Source: an uncultured Blautia sp.
GTDB taxonomy: Bacteria > Bacillota > Clostridia > Lachnospirales > Lachnospiraceae
Direction: 5' to 3'
Assembly (NCBI GenBank): GCA_900539145.1
Contig: UQAX01000025.1
Coordinates: forward strand, 1-38,391
DNA length: 38,391 nucleotides
Shown here piece by piece: positions 15,849 through 23,810 of this stretch; position 1 is the stretch's first letter, and the number at the start of each line of letters is the position of its first letter. The position numbers and the translations under genes were made by a program. The notes below the pieces were generated by a model. That model did not search any database. It had not been told where the DNA came from and worked only from the letters and a program-made list of their open reading frames with translations.

Positions 15849-17558
15849 ATGGCGAAACGAAGGAGGAGAAGACGGCGCAGAAATCAATTAGTCCCTATAT
15901 TGGTTGCAATGTTTCTAATTGTACTCGTTGCTATTGCGGGTATTGTAACAGGTTTCATAAAAAAATATACACCATCAGACGCAAGGATGGATTTAGCAGA
16001 TTATTATCATACAAATGAAGATGAAGCTGCTTTGATTTTGCAGGATACGATAAGCGAAGCAAAGGGAAAAATAGTAGACGGAGAAGCTTATTTACCTTAC
16101 AGTGTTATAACAAAAGAGCTAGGAGGACGGTTTTATTGGGATAAAGAGAGTCAAAGGATGCTGTATACAACAACGACAGATACTTTGGAAATAAAACCGG
16201 AAGATACTGCATATACAATCGCCGGTCAGTCAAAACAGCAGGATTACGTTATTGTGAAGGAAATCGGCGAAGAATTTTATATAGCTCTTGATTTTGCGGA
16301 GCAATATATGCCAATTCAGGGAGAAGTATATAATGAGCCTAACAGGATTGTGTTGTCCTATAAATGGGAAGAAATCAATACTGTATCTGTTTCAAAAGAC
16401 ACGGAGGTCAGATATCAGGGAGGTATTAAAAGCCCAATTCTTTCTGAAGTGAAAAAAGGTGATACTTTGGTATTGCTGGAAGAAATGGAAAACTGGTCCA
16501 GAGTTATGACTTCGGATGGAATTGACGGATATGTAGAAAAGAAAAATTTAGGGAAACCACAAAATACAGAATTATCTTATACCGGAGAGTATAAAGAGGA
16601 TTACAGCAGTCTCACAAGAGACCATAAGATAAATCTGGCATGGCATCAGGTTACTTCTGAGGAAGCAAATGCGGCCCTTGGAGAAACTATTCAAAACATG
16701 ACTGGGGTAAATGTAATTTCACCTACATGGTTTTCGATTACAGCTAATGAAGGAACCATATCTTCTTTAGCAAGTGCCGATTATGTCAATGAAGCACATA
16801 ACAGAGGGATGGAAGTCTGGGGATTGATTGATAATTTTAATTCGGATGTAAGCACATTAGAAACGTTATCGACCAGAAGCTCCAGAGAGCATATTATTCA
16901 GAAGCTTTTAGAAGAAGCCAAAAGAGTAGGACTTGATGGTATCAATGTGGATTTTGAAGCTCTTACGGAAGAAGAAGCGCCGCATTTTATTCAGTTTGTA
17001 AGAGAGCTTTCCGTAGTATGCAGAGCCAATAATCTGGTGTTATCTGTGGATAATCCGGTTCCTCAGTTTACAGGCTTTTATAATAGAAAGGAACAGGGAA
17101 TTGTAGCAGATTATGTAATTATTATGGGATATGATGAACATACTACGGGTTCAGAAGAAGCGGGTTCTGTTGCATCCTTACCTTTTGTAAAAGAAGGTAT
17201 TGAGAAGACTTTACAGGAAGTACCCAAGGAAAAAGTAATTAACGGAATACCTTTCTATACCAGACTTTGGACAGAGTCTAATAACGGAACGCTTTCCAGT
17301 GAAGTAATGACTATGGATCAGGCGATCCAATATGTGCAGGAAAATGGTATAGAAGTATACTGGGAGAAAGAAACGGCTCAGAACTATGGGGAACTGCTTA
17401 CCGATAGTGGTACACAGAAAATATGGATAGAAGATGAGCAATCAATCGAAGAAAAGATGAAACTGATTGAGCAATACGGACTTGCAGGTGTGGCTTCATG
17501 GAAGCTGGGATTTGAAAGGGCAGATGTCTGGAGTGTAATCAGTCAATATTTACAATAA
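15849..17558 (+). CDS. Membrane-anchored GH18-family glycosidase with SH3-like domain
   Basis: The 569-residue protein has a polybasic start (KRRRRRRRR), one membrane helix (about 14-35), a copper-amine-oxidase-like N-terminal domain (about 60-170) and a bacterial SH3 segment (about 180-235). The GH18 catalytic barrel (about 258-565) has DGINVDFE (363-370), where E370 is the acid/base; the pattern is the GH18 D-x-x-x-D-x-E with N366 in between. GH18 proteins of this layout (YaaH/SleL-related) cleave N-acetylglucosaminyl bonds in peptidoglycan or cortex. It is probably anchored outside the membrane. GGAG at 15838-15841 gives the start. A DivIVA-like gene follows after 22 bases, suggesting an envelope or division operon. 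Confidence 0.85.
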   Translation: MAKRRRRRRRRNQLVPILVAMFLIVLVAIAGIVTGFIKKYTPSDARMDLADYYHTNEDEAALILQDTISEAKGKIVDGEAYLPYSVITKELGGRFYWDKESQRMLYTTTTDTLEIKPEDTAYTIAGQSKQQDYVIVKEIGEEFYIALDFAEQYMPIQGEVYNEPNRIVLSYKWEEINTVSVSKDTEVRYQGGIKSPILSEVKKGDTLVLLEEMENWSRVMTSDGIDGYVEKKNLGKPQNTELSYTGEYKEDYSSLTRDHKINLAWHQVTSEEANAALGETIQNMTGVNVISPTWFSITANEGTISSLASADYVNEAHNRGMEVWGLIDNFNSDVSTLETLSTRSSREHIIQKLLEEAKRVGLDGINVDFEALTEEEAPHFIQFVRELSVVCRANNLVLSVDNPVPQFTGFYNRKEQGIVADYVIIMGYDEHTTGSEEAGSVASLPFVKEGIEKTLQEVPKEKVINGIPFYTRLWTESNNGTLSSEVMTMDQAIQYVQENGIEVYWEKETAQNYGELLTDSGTQKIWIEDEQSIEEKMKLIEQYGLAGVASWKLGFERADVWSVISQYLQ

Positions 17559-17580
17559 GAAAAGATAGAGGTGGAGTATT

Positions 17581-18396
17581 ATGGGAGAACATGAAATGTT
17601 TAAAACAACCCTGATGGGCGGATACGATAAGGAAGAAGTGCAGGAATTAATTCAAAAAATGAAAGATGAAATGGCAGAGGTGCAGGTGAATTATAGAAAG
17701 CAGCTTGCGGAGCGAGATGAGAGAATTGCCGAACTTCAGAAACGTATTGAATTAAAAGATGCGTATCAGGCACGTATGGAAGAAGACATTAAAGAAAAAT
17801 ATCAGAAGTATATTGATAATTATGAAAGCATTGGAAAACTGGTTTTTGAAGCACAGCTAAAATCTGACAGTATGCAGAAAGAAGCAGAGGAAAAATGCAG
17901 TAAAATGATTGAGGAAGCAGAAGCAGAGGCAAAACGCCGAGTTGAGTCTGTTCAGTCAGAAATTGACGATAAACTTTTAGAAGGGAAAAAGAAATATCTG
18001 GCTGTTCAGGAAGAAATGAATGGTATTGTGGAGCTTATCAATCAGGCGCAAAAAAGATTTATGTCCTCCTATAAAGAGGTACACCAGATTATTAACAGCA
18101 TGCCAACGTCTTTAAATGATATTGAAGATGTGGTAGATTTGGAAATTCAAAAATTAGATGATATTTCTTCTGATGAAATCTTAGAGGAACATAACGGAGA
18201 AGAAATTCATTTAGGGGATACACAGGAATTAGATATTCTGGATGCAGTAGATGATATTTCAGATTTAGAAGAATTTGATGAAGAGGATACAGAGGAAGAC
18301 GAAGATAGTAAACTTGCAATGCAGATATCAAAGCTTTTAAGCGAAGAAGACGAAGCAATGATGGAAGAAGAATTGGAAGATTTCCTCAAAGAATAA
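17581..18396 (+). CDS. DivIVA-like coiled-coil protein with acidic tail
   Basis: The 271-residue protein has the DivIVA-type N-terminus (MFKTTLMGGYDKEEVQELI), then a long coiled coil (about 20-170) rich in Glu, Lys and Gln, and an acidic C-terminal third (about 200-271) dominated by Asp/Glu. DivIVA proteins sense curved membrane at poles and septa and recruit partners. AGGTGGAG precedes the ATG. It follows the GH18 gene and may position that enzyme or division machinery; this is an inference. The acidic tail is unlike B. subtilis DivIVA, and the protein is longer (about 164 residues there). Confidence 0.75.
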   Translation: MGEHEMFKTTLMGGYDKEEVQELIQKMKDEMAEVQVNYRKQLAERDERIAELQKRIELKDAYQARMEEDIKEKYQKYIDNYESIGKLVFEAQLKSDSMQKEAEEKCSKMIEEAEAEAKRRVESVQSEIDDKLLEGKKKYLAVQEEMNGIVELINQAQKRFMSSYKEVHQIINSMPTSLNDIEDVVDLEIQKLDDISSDEILEEHNGEEIHLGDTQELDILDAVDDISDLEEFDEEDTEEDEDSKLAMQISKLLSEEDEAMMEEELEDFLKE

Positions 18397-18414
18397 AAGA
18401 AGATATGTATGAAG

Positions 18415-18489
18415 GGACTGTCACATGAGGCACACGTGGAGAAAATTTGTGAATATTTCTGGGTGATGCGAAAAGTGACAGTCCTTTTT
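18415..18489 (+). terminator. Terminator-like stem with a 50-base loop
   Basis: GGACTGTCAC (18415-18424) pairs perfectly with GTGACAGTCC (18475-18484), followed by TTTTT. The stem is ideal but the loop is about 50 bases, unusual for a simple terminator, and contains further pairing potential. It ends the GH18/DivIVA operon. A small RNA or a regulated leader of cwlD are alternatives. Confidence 0.65.
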
Positions 18490-18560
18490 CCAAATAAGAG
18501 AGAGTATGCTTTTTATCCTTTTTGCATATATTGAACCAAATGGCAAAAAAGGTGATGTAT

Positions 18561-19271
18561 ATGAAAAAGAAATGGATAAAAGGAGCAATGACAATCTGTA
18601 TGCTGTGTGCAGTTTATCTTTTGTCAAGAGAAGGAGCAATGCTGGCGGGAAAAAACATAACAGGAGAAAAGGGGCTTATTCTGATTGACAGCGGACACGG
18701 TGGAATTGATCCCGGTGTGGTGGGAATTGGGGGCGTAAAAGAAAAAGATATCAATTTAAAAATTGCAAAAGAGATTGCCAAAATACTTGAAAAAAACGGA
18801 TACAAAGCGGTTCTTATCAGAAAAGATGATAATGGTTTATATGATGCGGAAAGTAAGAATAAAAAGGTGCAGGATATGCAGAAAAGATGTGCCATGATAA
18901 AAGAGGAAAAGCCATTGCTGACCGTGAGCATTCATCAGAATAGTTATCAGGATGAAGCAGTGTGCGGACCTCAGGTGTTTTATTATAAGGACTCTTTGGA
19001 AGGAGCAAATCTTGCCAAGTGTATACAGGAAGAGCTAAACGCCCAACTTCAGGTGGAGAAGCCTCGAACAGAAAAAGCAAATAGCACTTATTATCTTTTA
19101 AAACGCAGTGAAGGCGTATTAAATATTGTAGAGACAGGATTTCTTACAAACAAAAAAGAGGCAGAGCTTTTGCAGACGAAGGAATATCAAAAGAAATGTG
19201 CAGAGGCCATTTGTGATGGGATTTTAAAATTTCTAAAAACAGTAGAAATAAATAAGACGAATGTGGTATGA
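18561..19271 (+). CDS. cwlD: N-acetylmuramoyl-L-alanine amidase, CwlD-type
   Basis: The 236-residue amidase has an N-terminal membrane/signal helix (about 5-24) and an Amidase_3 domain: zinc ligands H46 (DSGHGGID), E61 and H125 (SIHQNSY), and the catalytic glutamate in NIVETGFLTN (E191). Size and layout match CwlD, which with PdaA makes muramic-delta-lactam in spore cortex peptidoglycan, so germination enzymes can recognise it. The start at 18561 is preferred over upstream ATGs because AAAGGTGATG is spaced correctly. The following genes are housekeeping; it is the first gene of the run to the dCMP deaminase. Confidence 0.87.
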   Translation: MKKKWIKGAMTICMLCAVYLLSREGAMLAGKNITGEKGLILIDSGHGGIDPGVVGIGGVKEKDINLKIAKEIAKILEKNGYKAVLIRKDDNGLYDAESKNKKVQDMQKRCAMIKEEKPLLTVSIHQNSYQDEAVCGPQVFYYKDSLEGANLAKCIQEELNAQLQVEKPRTEKANSTYYLLKRSEGVLNIVETGFLTNKKEAELLQTKEYQKKCAEAICDGILKFLKTVEINKTNVV

Positions 19272-19313
19272 TAAGAACGTATGTAAATTAGAAATGAAAG
19301 GGAAGAAGGCAAA

Positions 19314-20363
19314 GTGAATACAAAATTAGTCAAAGTAGAAAAAGAATATCCTGATTTACAGATTATAAAAGAAGCAGGAGAAATTCTGAAAAACGGCGGA
19401 CTGGTGGCGTTTCCTACCGAAACCGTATATGGTCTGGGTGGTGATGGATTAAATGCCCGCTCATCAGAGAAAATATATACAGCGAAGGGAAGGCCTTCTG
19501 ACAATCCTTTGATTATACATATTGCAGACATGGAAAGCCTGAATAAGATTGTCAAACAAATTCCGGAAAAGGCAAAGCTTCTTGCAGAAAAGTTTTGGCC
19601 GGGACCGCTGACAATGATTTTTCAAAAAAGCTCTGAAGTACCTTATGAGACCACAGGAGGTTTGGAAAGTGTGGCGGTAAGGATGCCAAATCATCCTGTT
19701 GCATTAGCTCTGATTAAAGCAGGAGGCGGATATATTGCGGCGCCAAGCGCCAATACGTCAGGAAGACCAAGTCCCACGAAAGCAGAGCATGTTACAGAGG
19801 ATTTAAATAGCAGGATTGATATGATTGTAGATGGAGGAGATGTAGGGATTGGTTTAGAGTCTACGATTGTGGATTTTACAGAGGACATTCCGGTTATTCT
19901 TCGTCCGGGTTATATCAATCAGGCTATGATAGAGGCGGTGATTGGTTCTGTTCGTATGGATAAGGGACTTTTAATTTCAGATGAAAAGATAAAACCAAAA
20001 GCGCCGGGAATGAAATATCGTCATTATGCCCCCAAGGCACAACTGGTAATTGTGCAGGGGAATACGAATGAGGTAACTGCATATATTAATCAGAACTGTG
20101 AAGCTCTGCGGAAAGAAGGAAAAAGCGTAGGAGTTATCGCAACAGATGAAACGAAAGACTTATATCAGGCAAATGTGGTAAAAAGTATCGGCACAAGAGA
20201 AGACGAAGAAGGAATTGCAAGACATCTTTTCGGGATTTTAAGAGAGTTTGACGAGGAAGATGTAGACTGTATTTATTCGGAAGCATTTGATACGCCAAAG
20301 ATTGGACAGGCAATTATGAACCGTCTGTTAAAGGCTGCCGGACATCATATTATTTATTTATAA
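19314..20363 (+). CDS. tsaC: Threonylcarbamoyl-AMP synthase (Sua5/TsaC with C-terminal Sua5 domain)
   Basis: The 349-residue protein has a YrdC/TsaC catalytic domain (about 12-205) with the family pattern of FPTETVYGLGGD and KGRPSDNPLIIH, and a C-terminal Sua5 domain (about 215-345) with APGMKYRHYAPKA between them. It makes threonylcarbamoyl-adenylate, the first step of t6A formation at position 37 of ANN-decoding tRNAs. It corresponds to the longer Sua5/YwlC form. The start is GTG 19314, after GGGAAGAAGG. rpiB and upp lie downstream, an order also known in Bacillus (ywlC...rpiB...upp). Confidence 0.92.
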   Translation: MNTKLVKVEKEYPDLQIIKEAGEILKNGGLVAFPTETVYGLGGDGLNARSSEKIYTAKGRPSDNPLIIHIADMESLNKIVKQIPEKAKLLAEKFWPGPLTMIFQKSSEVPYETTGGLESVAVRMPNHPVALALIKAGGGYIAAPSANTSGRPSPTKAEHVTEDLNSRIDMIVDGGDVGIGLESTIVDFTEDIPVILRPGYINQAMIEAVIGSVRMDKGLLISDEKIKPKAPGMKYRHYAPKAQLVIVQGNTNEVTAYINQNCEALRKEGKSVGVIATDETKDLYQANVVKSIGTREDEEGIARHLFGILREFDEEDVDCIYSEAFDTPKIGQAIMNRLLKAAGHHIIYL

Positions 20364-20374
20364 GGAGGCAAATC

Positions 20375-20803
20375 ATGATAGCATTAGGATGTGACCATGG
20401 CGGTTATGAATTAAAACAGGAAATTATTAAATATTTAGAAGAAAAAAATATTCCATACAAGGATTTTGGCTGCCACAGTACAGAAGCAGTAGACTATCCG
20501 ATTTATGCCAGAATGGTAGGAAAAGCAATTCAGACAGGAGAATGTGAAAAGGGTATCTTGATTTGTGGCACAGGAATTGGAATTTCTATTGCTGCAAATA
20601 AAATGAAAGGTATTCGTGCGGCGCTTTGTACAGATTGTTTTTGTGCAGAAGCTACCAGAGAGCATAATGATGCCAATGTTTTAGCATTGGGAGGCAGAGT
20701 CGTAGGACCGGGTCTTGCAGTAAAAATCGTAGATACATTTTTAAACACAGAATTTTCTCATGCAGAGCGTCATCAGAAACGTATTGATTTAATTGAGGAA
20801 TAA
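20375..20803 (+). CDS. rpiB: Ribose-5-phosphate isomerase B
   Basis: The 142-residue protein matches the RpiB/LacAB family: GCDHGGYELK near the start (phosphate/substrate binding), the catalytic cysteine region LICGTGIGISIAANK and the later REHNDANVLALGGR. It interconverts ribose 5-phosphate and ribulose 5-phosphate in the pentose phosphate pathway. Length is typical. AAGGAGG precedes the ATG. It lies 11 bases after the Sua5 gene and 33 before upp, in one apparent operon supplying ribose phosphate and nucleotides. Confidence 0.92.
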   Translation: MIALGCDHGGYELKQEIIKYLEEKNIPYKDFGCHSTEAVDYPIYARMVGKAIQTGECEKGILICGTGIGISIAANKMKGIRAALCTDCFCAEATREHNDANVLALGGRVVGPGLAVKIVDTFLNTEFSHAERHQKRIDLIEE

Positions 20804-20836
20804 TCGAATAATCAAAGAACAGAGGAGAACAGAAAA

Positions 20837-21466
20837 ATGGCAAAAACAATGGTTATGGAACACCCATTAATTCAGCATAAAATCGGTATTATCCGCAGAA
20901 AAGAGACAAGCTCAAAGGAATTTCGTGAATTAGTAAGTGAAGTTGCAATGTTTATGGCTTATGAAGCTACCAGAAACTTGAAACTTGTGGATGTAGACAT
21001 TGAAACTCCTATTACAAAGACAACGGTAAAAGAACTGGCAGGTAAGAAAATGGCAGTTGTGCCGATTTTAAGAGCAGGTCTTGGTATGGTTGAGGGAATG
21101 CTTACCATGGTTCCGGCAGCAAAAATCGGTCATATCGGTCTTTACAGAGATCCGGAAACTTTGAAACCGGTAGAATATTATTGTAAACTTCCTGCTGACT
21201 GTGGAGAAAGAGAAGTATTTGTTACAGATCCTATGTTGGCAACGGGTGGTTCTGCAGCAGCAGCAATTACCATGTTAAAAGAAAAAGGTGTGAAGAATAT
21301 CCACTTTATGTGTATTATTGCAGCGCCGGAAGGTGTAAAAGCATTACAGGAAGCACATCCTGATGTGGATATCTACATTGGAGCTTTAGATGAGCACTTA
21401 AATGATCATGGTTATATTGTACCGGGACTTGGAGATGCCGGAGACCGTATTTTCGGAACAAAATAA
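20837..21466 (+). CDS. upp: Uracil phosphoribosyltransferase
   Basis: The 209-residue enzyme matches Upp in length and motifs: LRAGLGMVEGM, the PRPP-binding segment VTDPMLATGGSAAAA and the C-terminal uracil-recognition loop YIVPGLGDAGDR. It converts uracil plus PRPP to UMP in pyrimidine salvage and acts in the cytoplasm. AGAGGAG precedes the ATG. It overlaps nothing; the dCMP deaminase gene follows after 12 bases, so both probably act in pyrimidine salvage from one transcript. Confidence 0.94.
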   Translation: MAKTMVMEHPLIQHKIGIIRRKETSSKEFRELVSEVAMFMAYEATRNLKLVDVDIETPITKTTVKELAGKKMAVVPILRAGLGMVEGMLTMVPAAKIGHIGLYRDPETLKPVEYYCKLPADCGEREVFVTDPMLATGGSAAAAITMLKEKGVKNIHFMCIIAAPEGVKALQEAHPDVDIYIGALDEHLNDHGYIVPGLGDAGDRIFGTK

Positions 21467-21478
21467 GAGGTGAGAAGC

Positions 21479-21964
21479 ATGACAGGAAAGAGAAACGGAT
21501 ATATTTCCTGGGATGAATATTTTATGGGAGTAGCAAAGCTGTCAGGAATGCGCTCCAAAGATCCGAATTCTCAGGTGGGAGCCTGCATTGTAAGCCAGGA
21601 CAACAAAATTTTGTCCATGGGCTATAATGGTTTTCCCATGGGATGTTCTGACGATGAATTTCCATGGGCAAGAGAAGGCGAAGAGCTTGATACAAAATAT
21701 TTTTATGTGACGCATAGTGAGTTAAATGCGATATTGAATTATCGTGGCGGTTCTTTAGAGGGAGCGAAATTATATGTGTCCCTGTTTCCCTGCAATGAAT
21801 GTGCAAAGGCAATTATTCAGGCGGGAATTAAAACCATTGTTTATGAATGTGATAAATATGCAGACTCTGCGGCAGTCAAAGCGTCAAAAAGAATGTTGGA
21901 TGCGGCAGGGGTGCGCTATTATCAGTATAATAAAACAGGGCGAAAGATAGAGATTGAGGTATAA
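21479..21964 (+). CDS. dCMP/CMP deaminase family (zinc-dependent)
   Basis: The 161-residue protein carries the cytidine-deaminase zinc site H79-x-E81 (THSELNA; the usual motif is HAE) and PCNEC (C105 and C108). It matches deoxycytidylate deaminases (ComEB-like) that turn dCMP into dUMP for thymidylate synthesis. A GTG frame begins 9 bases earlier, but ATG 21479 is chosen because GAGGTGAG fits as ribosome binding site. It sits directly after upp, in keeping with pyrimidine metabolism. Substrate could also be CMP or a related nucleotide. Confidence 0.88.
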   Translation: MTGKRNGYISWDEYFMGVAKLSGMRSKDPNSQVGACIVSQDNKILSMGYNGFPMGCSDDEFPWAREGEELDTKYFYVTHSELNAILNYRGGSLEGAKLYVSLFPCNECAKAIIQAGIKTIVYECDKYADSAAVKASKRMLDAAGVRYYQYNKTGRKIEIEV

Positions 21965-21975
21965 AAATAAGAGAA

Positions 21976-22033
21976 GTTCTGTCGGGGAAATCCGGCAGAA
22001 CCTCTTGACAAAAGAAAAAAATTCCAATAGAAT
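21976..22033 (+). promoter_or_regulatory. Terminator-like hairpin and promoter before the proS leader
   Basis: GTTCTGTCGG (21976-21985) pairs with CCGGCAGAAC (21992-22001) with one G-U, ending the previous operon. It is followed at once by TTGACA (22005-22010), a 17-base spacer and TAGAAT (22028-22033), a strong sigma-A promoter for the T-box/proS transcript. The terminator lacks a long T-run. Confidence 0.7.
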
Positions 22034-22044
22034 GAGTAAAAGTA

Positions 22045-22300
22045 AAATGACGAAGAAAAGGAATAGTATGCGAATGGAACTCTAAAGAGAGAAAGCCGTA
22101 TGGTGAGAGGTTTTCGTGGGAAATCGCAGAACCAGCCTTGGAGTTGCCTGTGATGAGCAGGACGTGTGCTTTGACGTTAAAAAAGCAAAGGAAGTGAGTA
22201 GTCCGGATAAAAAGAAATAAGATAGGACTGCTAATAAGGGTGGTACCGCCGGGTAGAAGACATCGGTCCCTAGGAGATAGGGGTTGTATGTCCTTTTTTT
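22045..22300 (+). promoter_or_regulatory. T-box leader controlling proS (proline specifier CCA)
   Basis: The leader shows the T-box signature: an AGAGAG/GGTGAGAG Stem I element (22086-22110), the specifier region GAACCAGCCTTGGAG and the antiterminator sequence AATAAGGGTGGTACCGCC (22233-22250). The probable specifier triplet is CCA (22132-22134), a proline codon. The TGGT bulge suits a tRNA with A as discriminator base. A terminator follows: GACAT...CCCTA/TAGGG...ATGTC (22259-22292) plus seven T. Uncharged tRNA-Pro should stabilise the antiterminator and allow proS transcription, which fits the downstream gene. Confidence 0.93.
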
Positions 22301-22368
22301 ATGCAACAACCTCTATATCAATAGCAAGTATAAAAATAAATAAAAAAAATTTAAAGGAGAAAACAGTT

Positions 22369-23808
22369 ATGGCAAACAACAAGAAACTGGTAGAAGCGAT
22401 TACTTCTATGGAAGAAGATTTTGCACAATGGTACACGGACGTAGTGAAAAAAGCGGATTTGATTGATTACACAAGTGTAAAAGGCTGTATGGTTATCAAA
22501 CCGGCAGGCTATGCAATCTGGGAAAATATTCAGCATGAATTAGACAGAAGATTTAAGGAAACAGGTGTGGAAAATGTATATCTGCCAATGTTTATTCCGG
22601 AGAGTCTTCTTCAGAAGGAAAAAGACCATGTAGAAGGTTTTGCTCCTGAAGTTGCATGGGTAACACACGGAGGATTAGAACCGCTTCAGGAAAGACTTTG
22701 TGTGCGTCCTACTTCTGAGACTTTATTCTGTGATTTCTATGCAAAGGAAATTCAGTCTCACAGAGATTTACCAAAGGTATATAATCAGTGGTGTTCTGTT
22801 GTTCGTTGGGAAAAGACAACAAGACCGTTCCTTCGCTCCCGAGAATTTTTATGGCAGGAAGGCCATACTGCACACGCAACAGCAGAAGAAGCAGAAGAAA
22901 GAACCATTCAGATGTTAAATATCTATGCAGATTTCTGCGAGCAGGTTCTGGCAATGCCTGTTGTAAAAGGAAAGAAAACAGACAAAGAAAAATTTGCGGG
23001 AGCAGAGTCTACTTATACAATCGAAGCTTTAATGCACGACGGAAAAGCTTTACAGTCAGGAACAAGCCACAACTTTGGTGATGGCTTTGCTAAAGCATTT
23101 GGTATTCAGTATACAGATAAAGAAAACAAATTGCAGTACGTTCATCAGACATCATGGGGAATGACAACACGTTTAATCGGTGCGATTATTATGGTTCACG
23201 GAGACAACAGCGGTCTTGTTCTGCCTCCTAGAATTGCTCCGGTACAGGCAGTGGTTATTCCAATTCAGCAGAAAAAAGAAGGCGTTCTGGACAATGCTTA
23301 CAAATTGCAGGCACAGTTAAAAGAAGCGGGAATTCGTGTGAAAACAGACGATACAGACAAGAGTCCGGGATTTAAGTTTGCAGAACAGGAAATGCGAGGT
23401 ATTCCGGTTCGTATCGAATGTGGACCAAAGGATATGGAAGCAAATCAGGCAGTGGTAGTAAGACGTGATACAAGAGAAAAAACCACAGTATCTCTTGATA
23501 ATCTGGCAGAAGAAGTGCAGAAAATCTTAGATACCATGCAGGTAGAAATGCTGGAAAGAGCAAGAGCACACAGAGATGCTCATACTTATACAGCAACAGA
23601 CTACGAAGAATTCAAGTCTATCGTAGAGGAGAAACCGGGATTTGTAAAAGCAATGTGGTGCGGCTGCAAAGAATGTGAAGACAAGATTAAAGAGGACGTG
23701 CAGGCTACATCCAGATGTATGCCATTTGAGCAGGAAACACTTTCAGATAAATGTGTTGTTTGCGGCAAACCGGCTAAGAAAATGGTTTATTGGGGGCGTG
23801 CATACTAA
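22369..23808 (+). CDS. proS: Prolyl-tRNA synthetase, short archaeal/eukaryotic-like type
   Basis: The 479-residue enzyme is a class II synthetase with the motifs of the short ProRS form: KPAGYAIWENIQHELDRRF (motif 1 region), RWEKTTRPFLRSREFLWQEG (motif 2) and the HQTSWGMTTRLIGA (motif 3 area) segment. It lacks the editing insertion of the long bacterial form, and the C-terminal segment has four cysteines (WCGCKEC and CVVCGKP), a possible zinc site, ending in the Tyr terminal residue typical of this class. It charges tRNA-Pro. ATG 22369 follows AAAGGAGAAA, ahead of longer frames in the leader. The gene is controlled by the T-box upstream. Confidence 0.93.
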   Translation: MANNKKLVEAITSMEEDFAQWYTDVVKKADLIDYTSVKGCMVIKPAGYAIWENIQHELDRRFKETGVENVYLPMFIPESLLQKEKDHVEGFAPEVAWVTHGGLEPLQERLCVRPTSETLFCDFYAKEIQSHRDLPKVYNQWCSVVRWEKTTRPFLRSREFLWQEGHTAHATAEEAEERTIQMLNIYADFCEQVLAMPVVKGKKTDKEKFAGAESTYTIEALMHDGKALQSGTSHNFGDGFAKAFGIQYTDKENKLQYVHQTSWGMTTRLIGAIIMVHGDNSGLVLPPRIAPVQAVVIPIQQKKEGVLDNAYKLQAQLKEAGIRVKTDDTDKSPGFKFAEQEMRGIPVRIECGPKDMEANQAVVVRRDTREKTTVSLDNLAEEVQKILDTMQVEMLERARAHRDAHTYTATDYEEFKSIVEEKPGFVKAMWCGCKECEDKIKEDVQATSRCMPFEQETLSDKCVVCGKPAKKMVYWGRAY

Positions 23809-23810
23809 TT

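Noticed and set aside
18092..18389. Long minus-strand frames opposite the acidic end of the DivIVA-like gene
   Set aside because: They mirror Glu/Asp codon repeats on the other strand and have Ser/Leu-rich low-complexity products without initiation sites.
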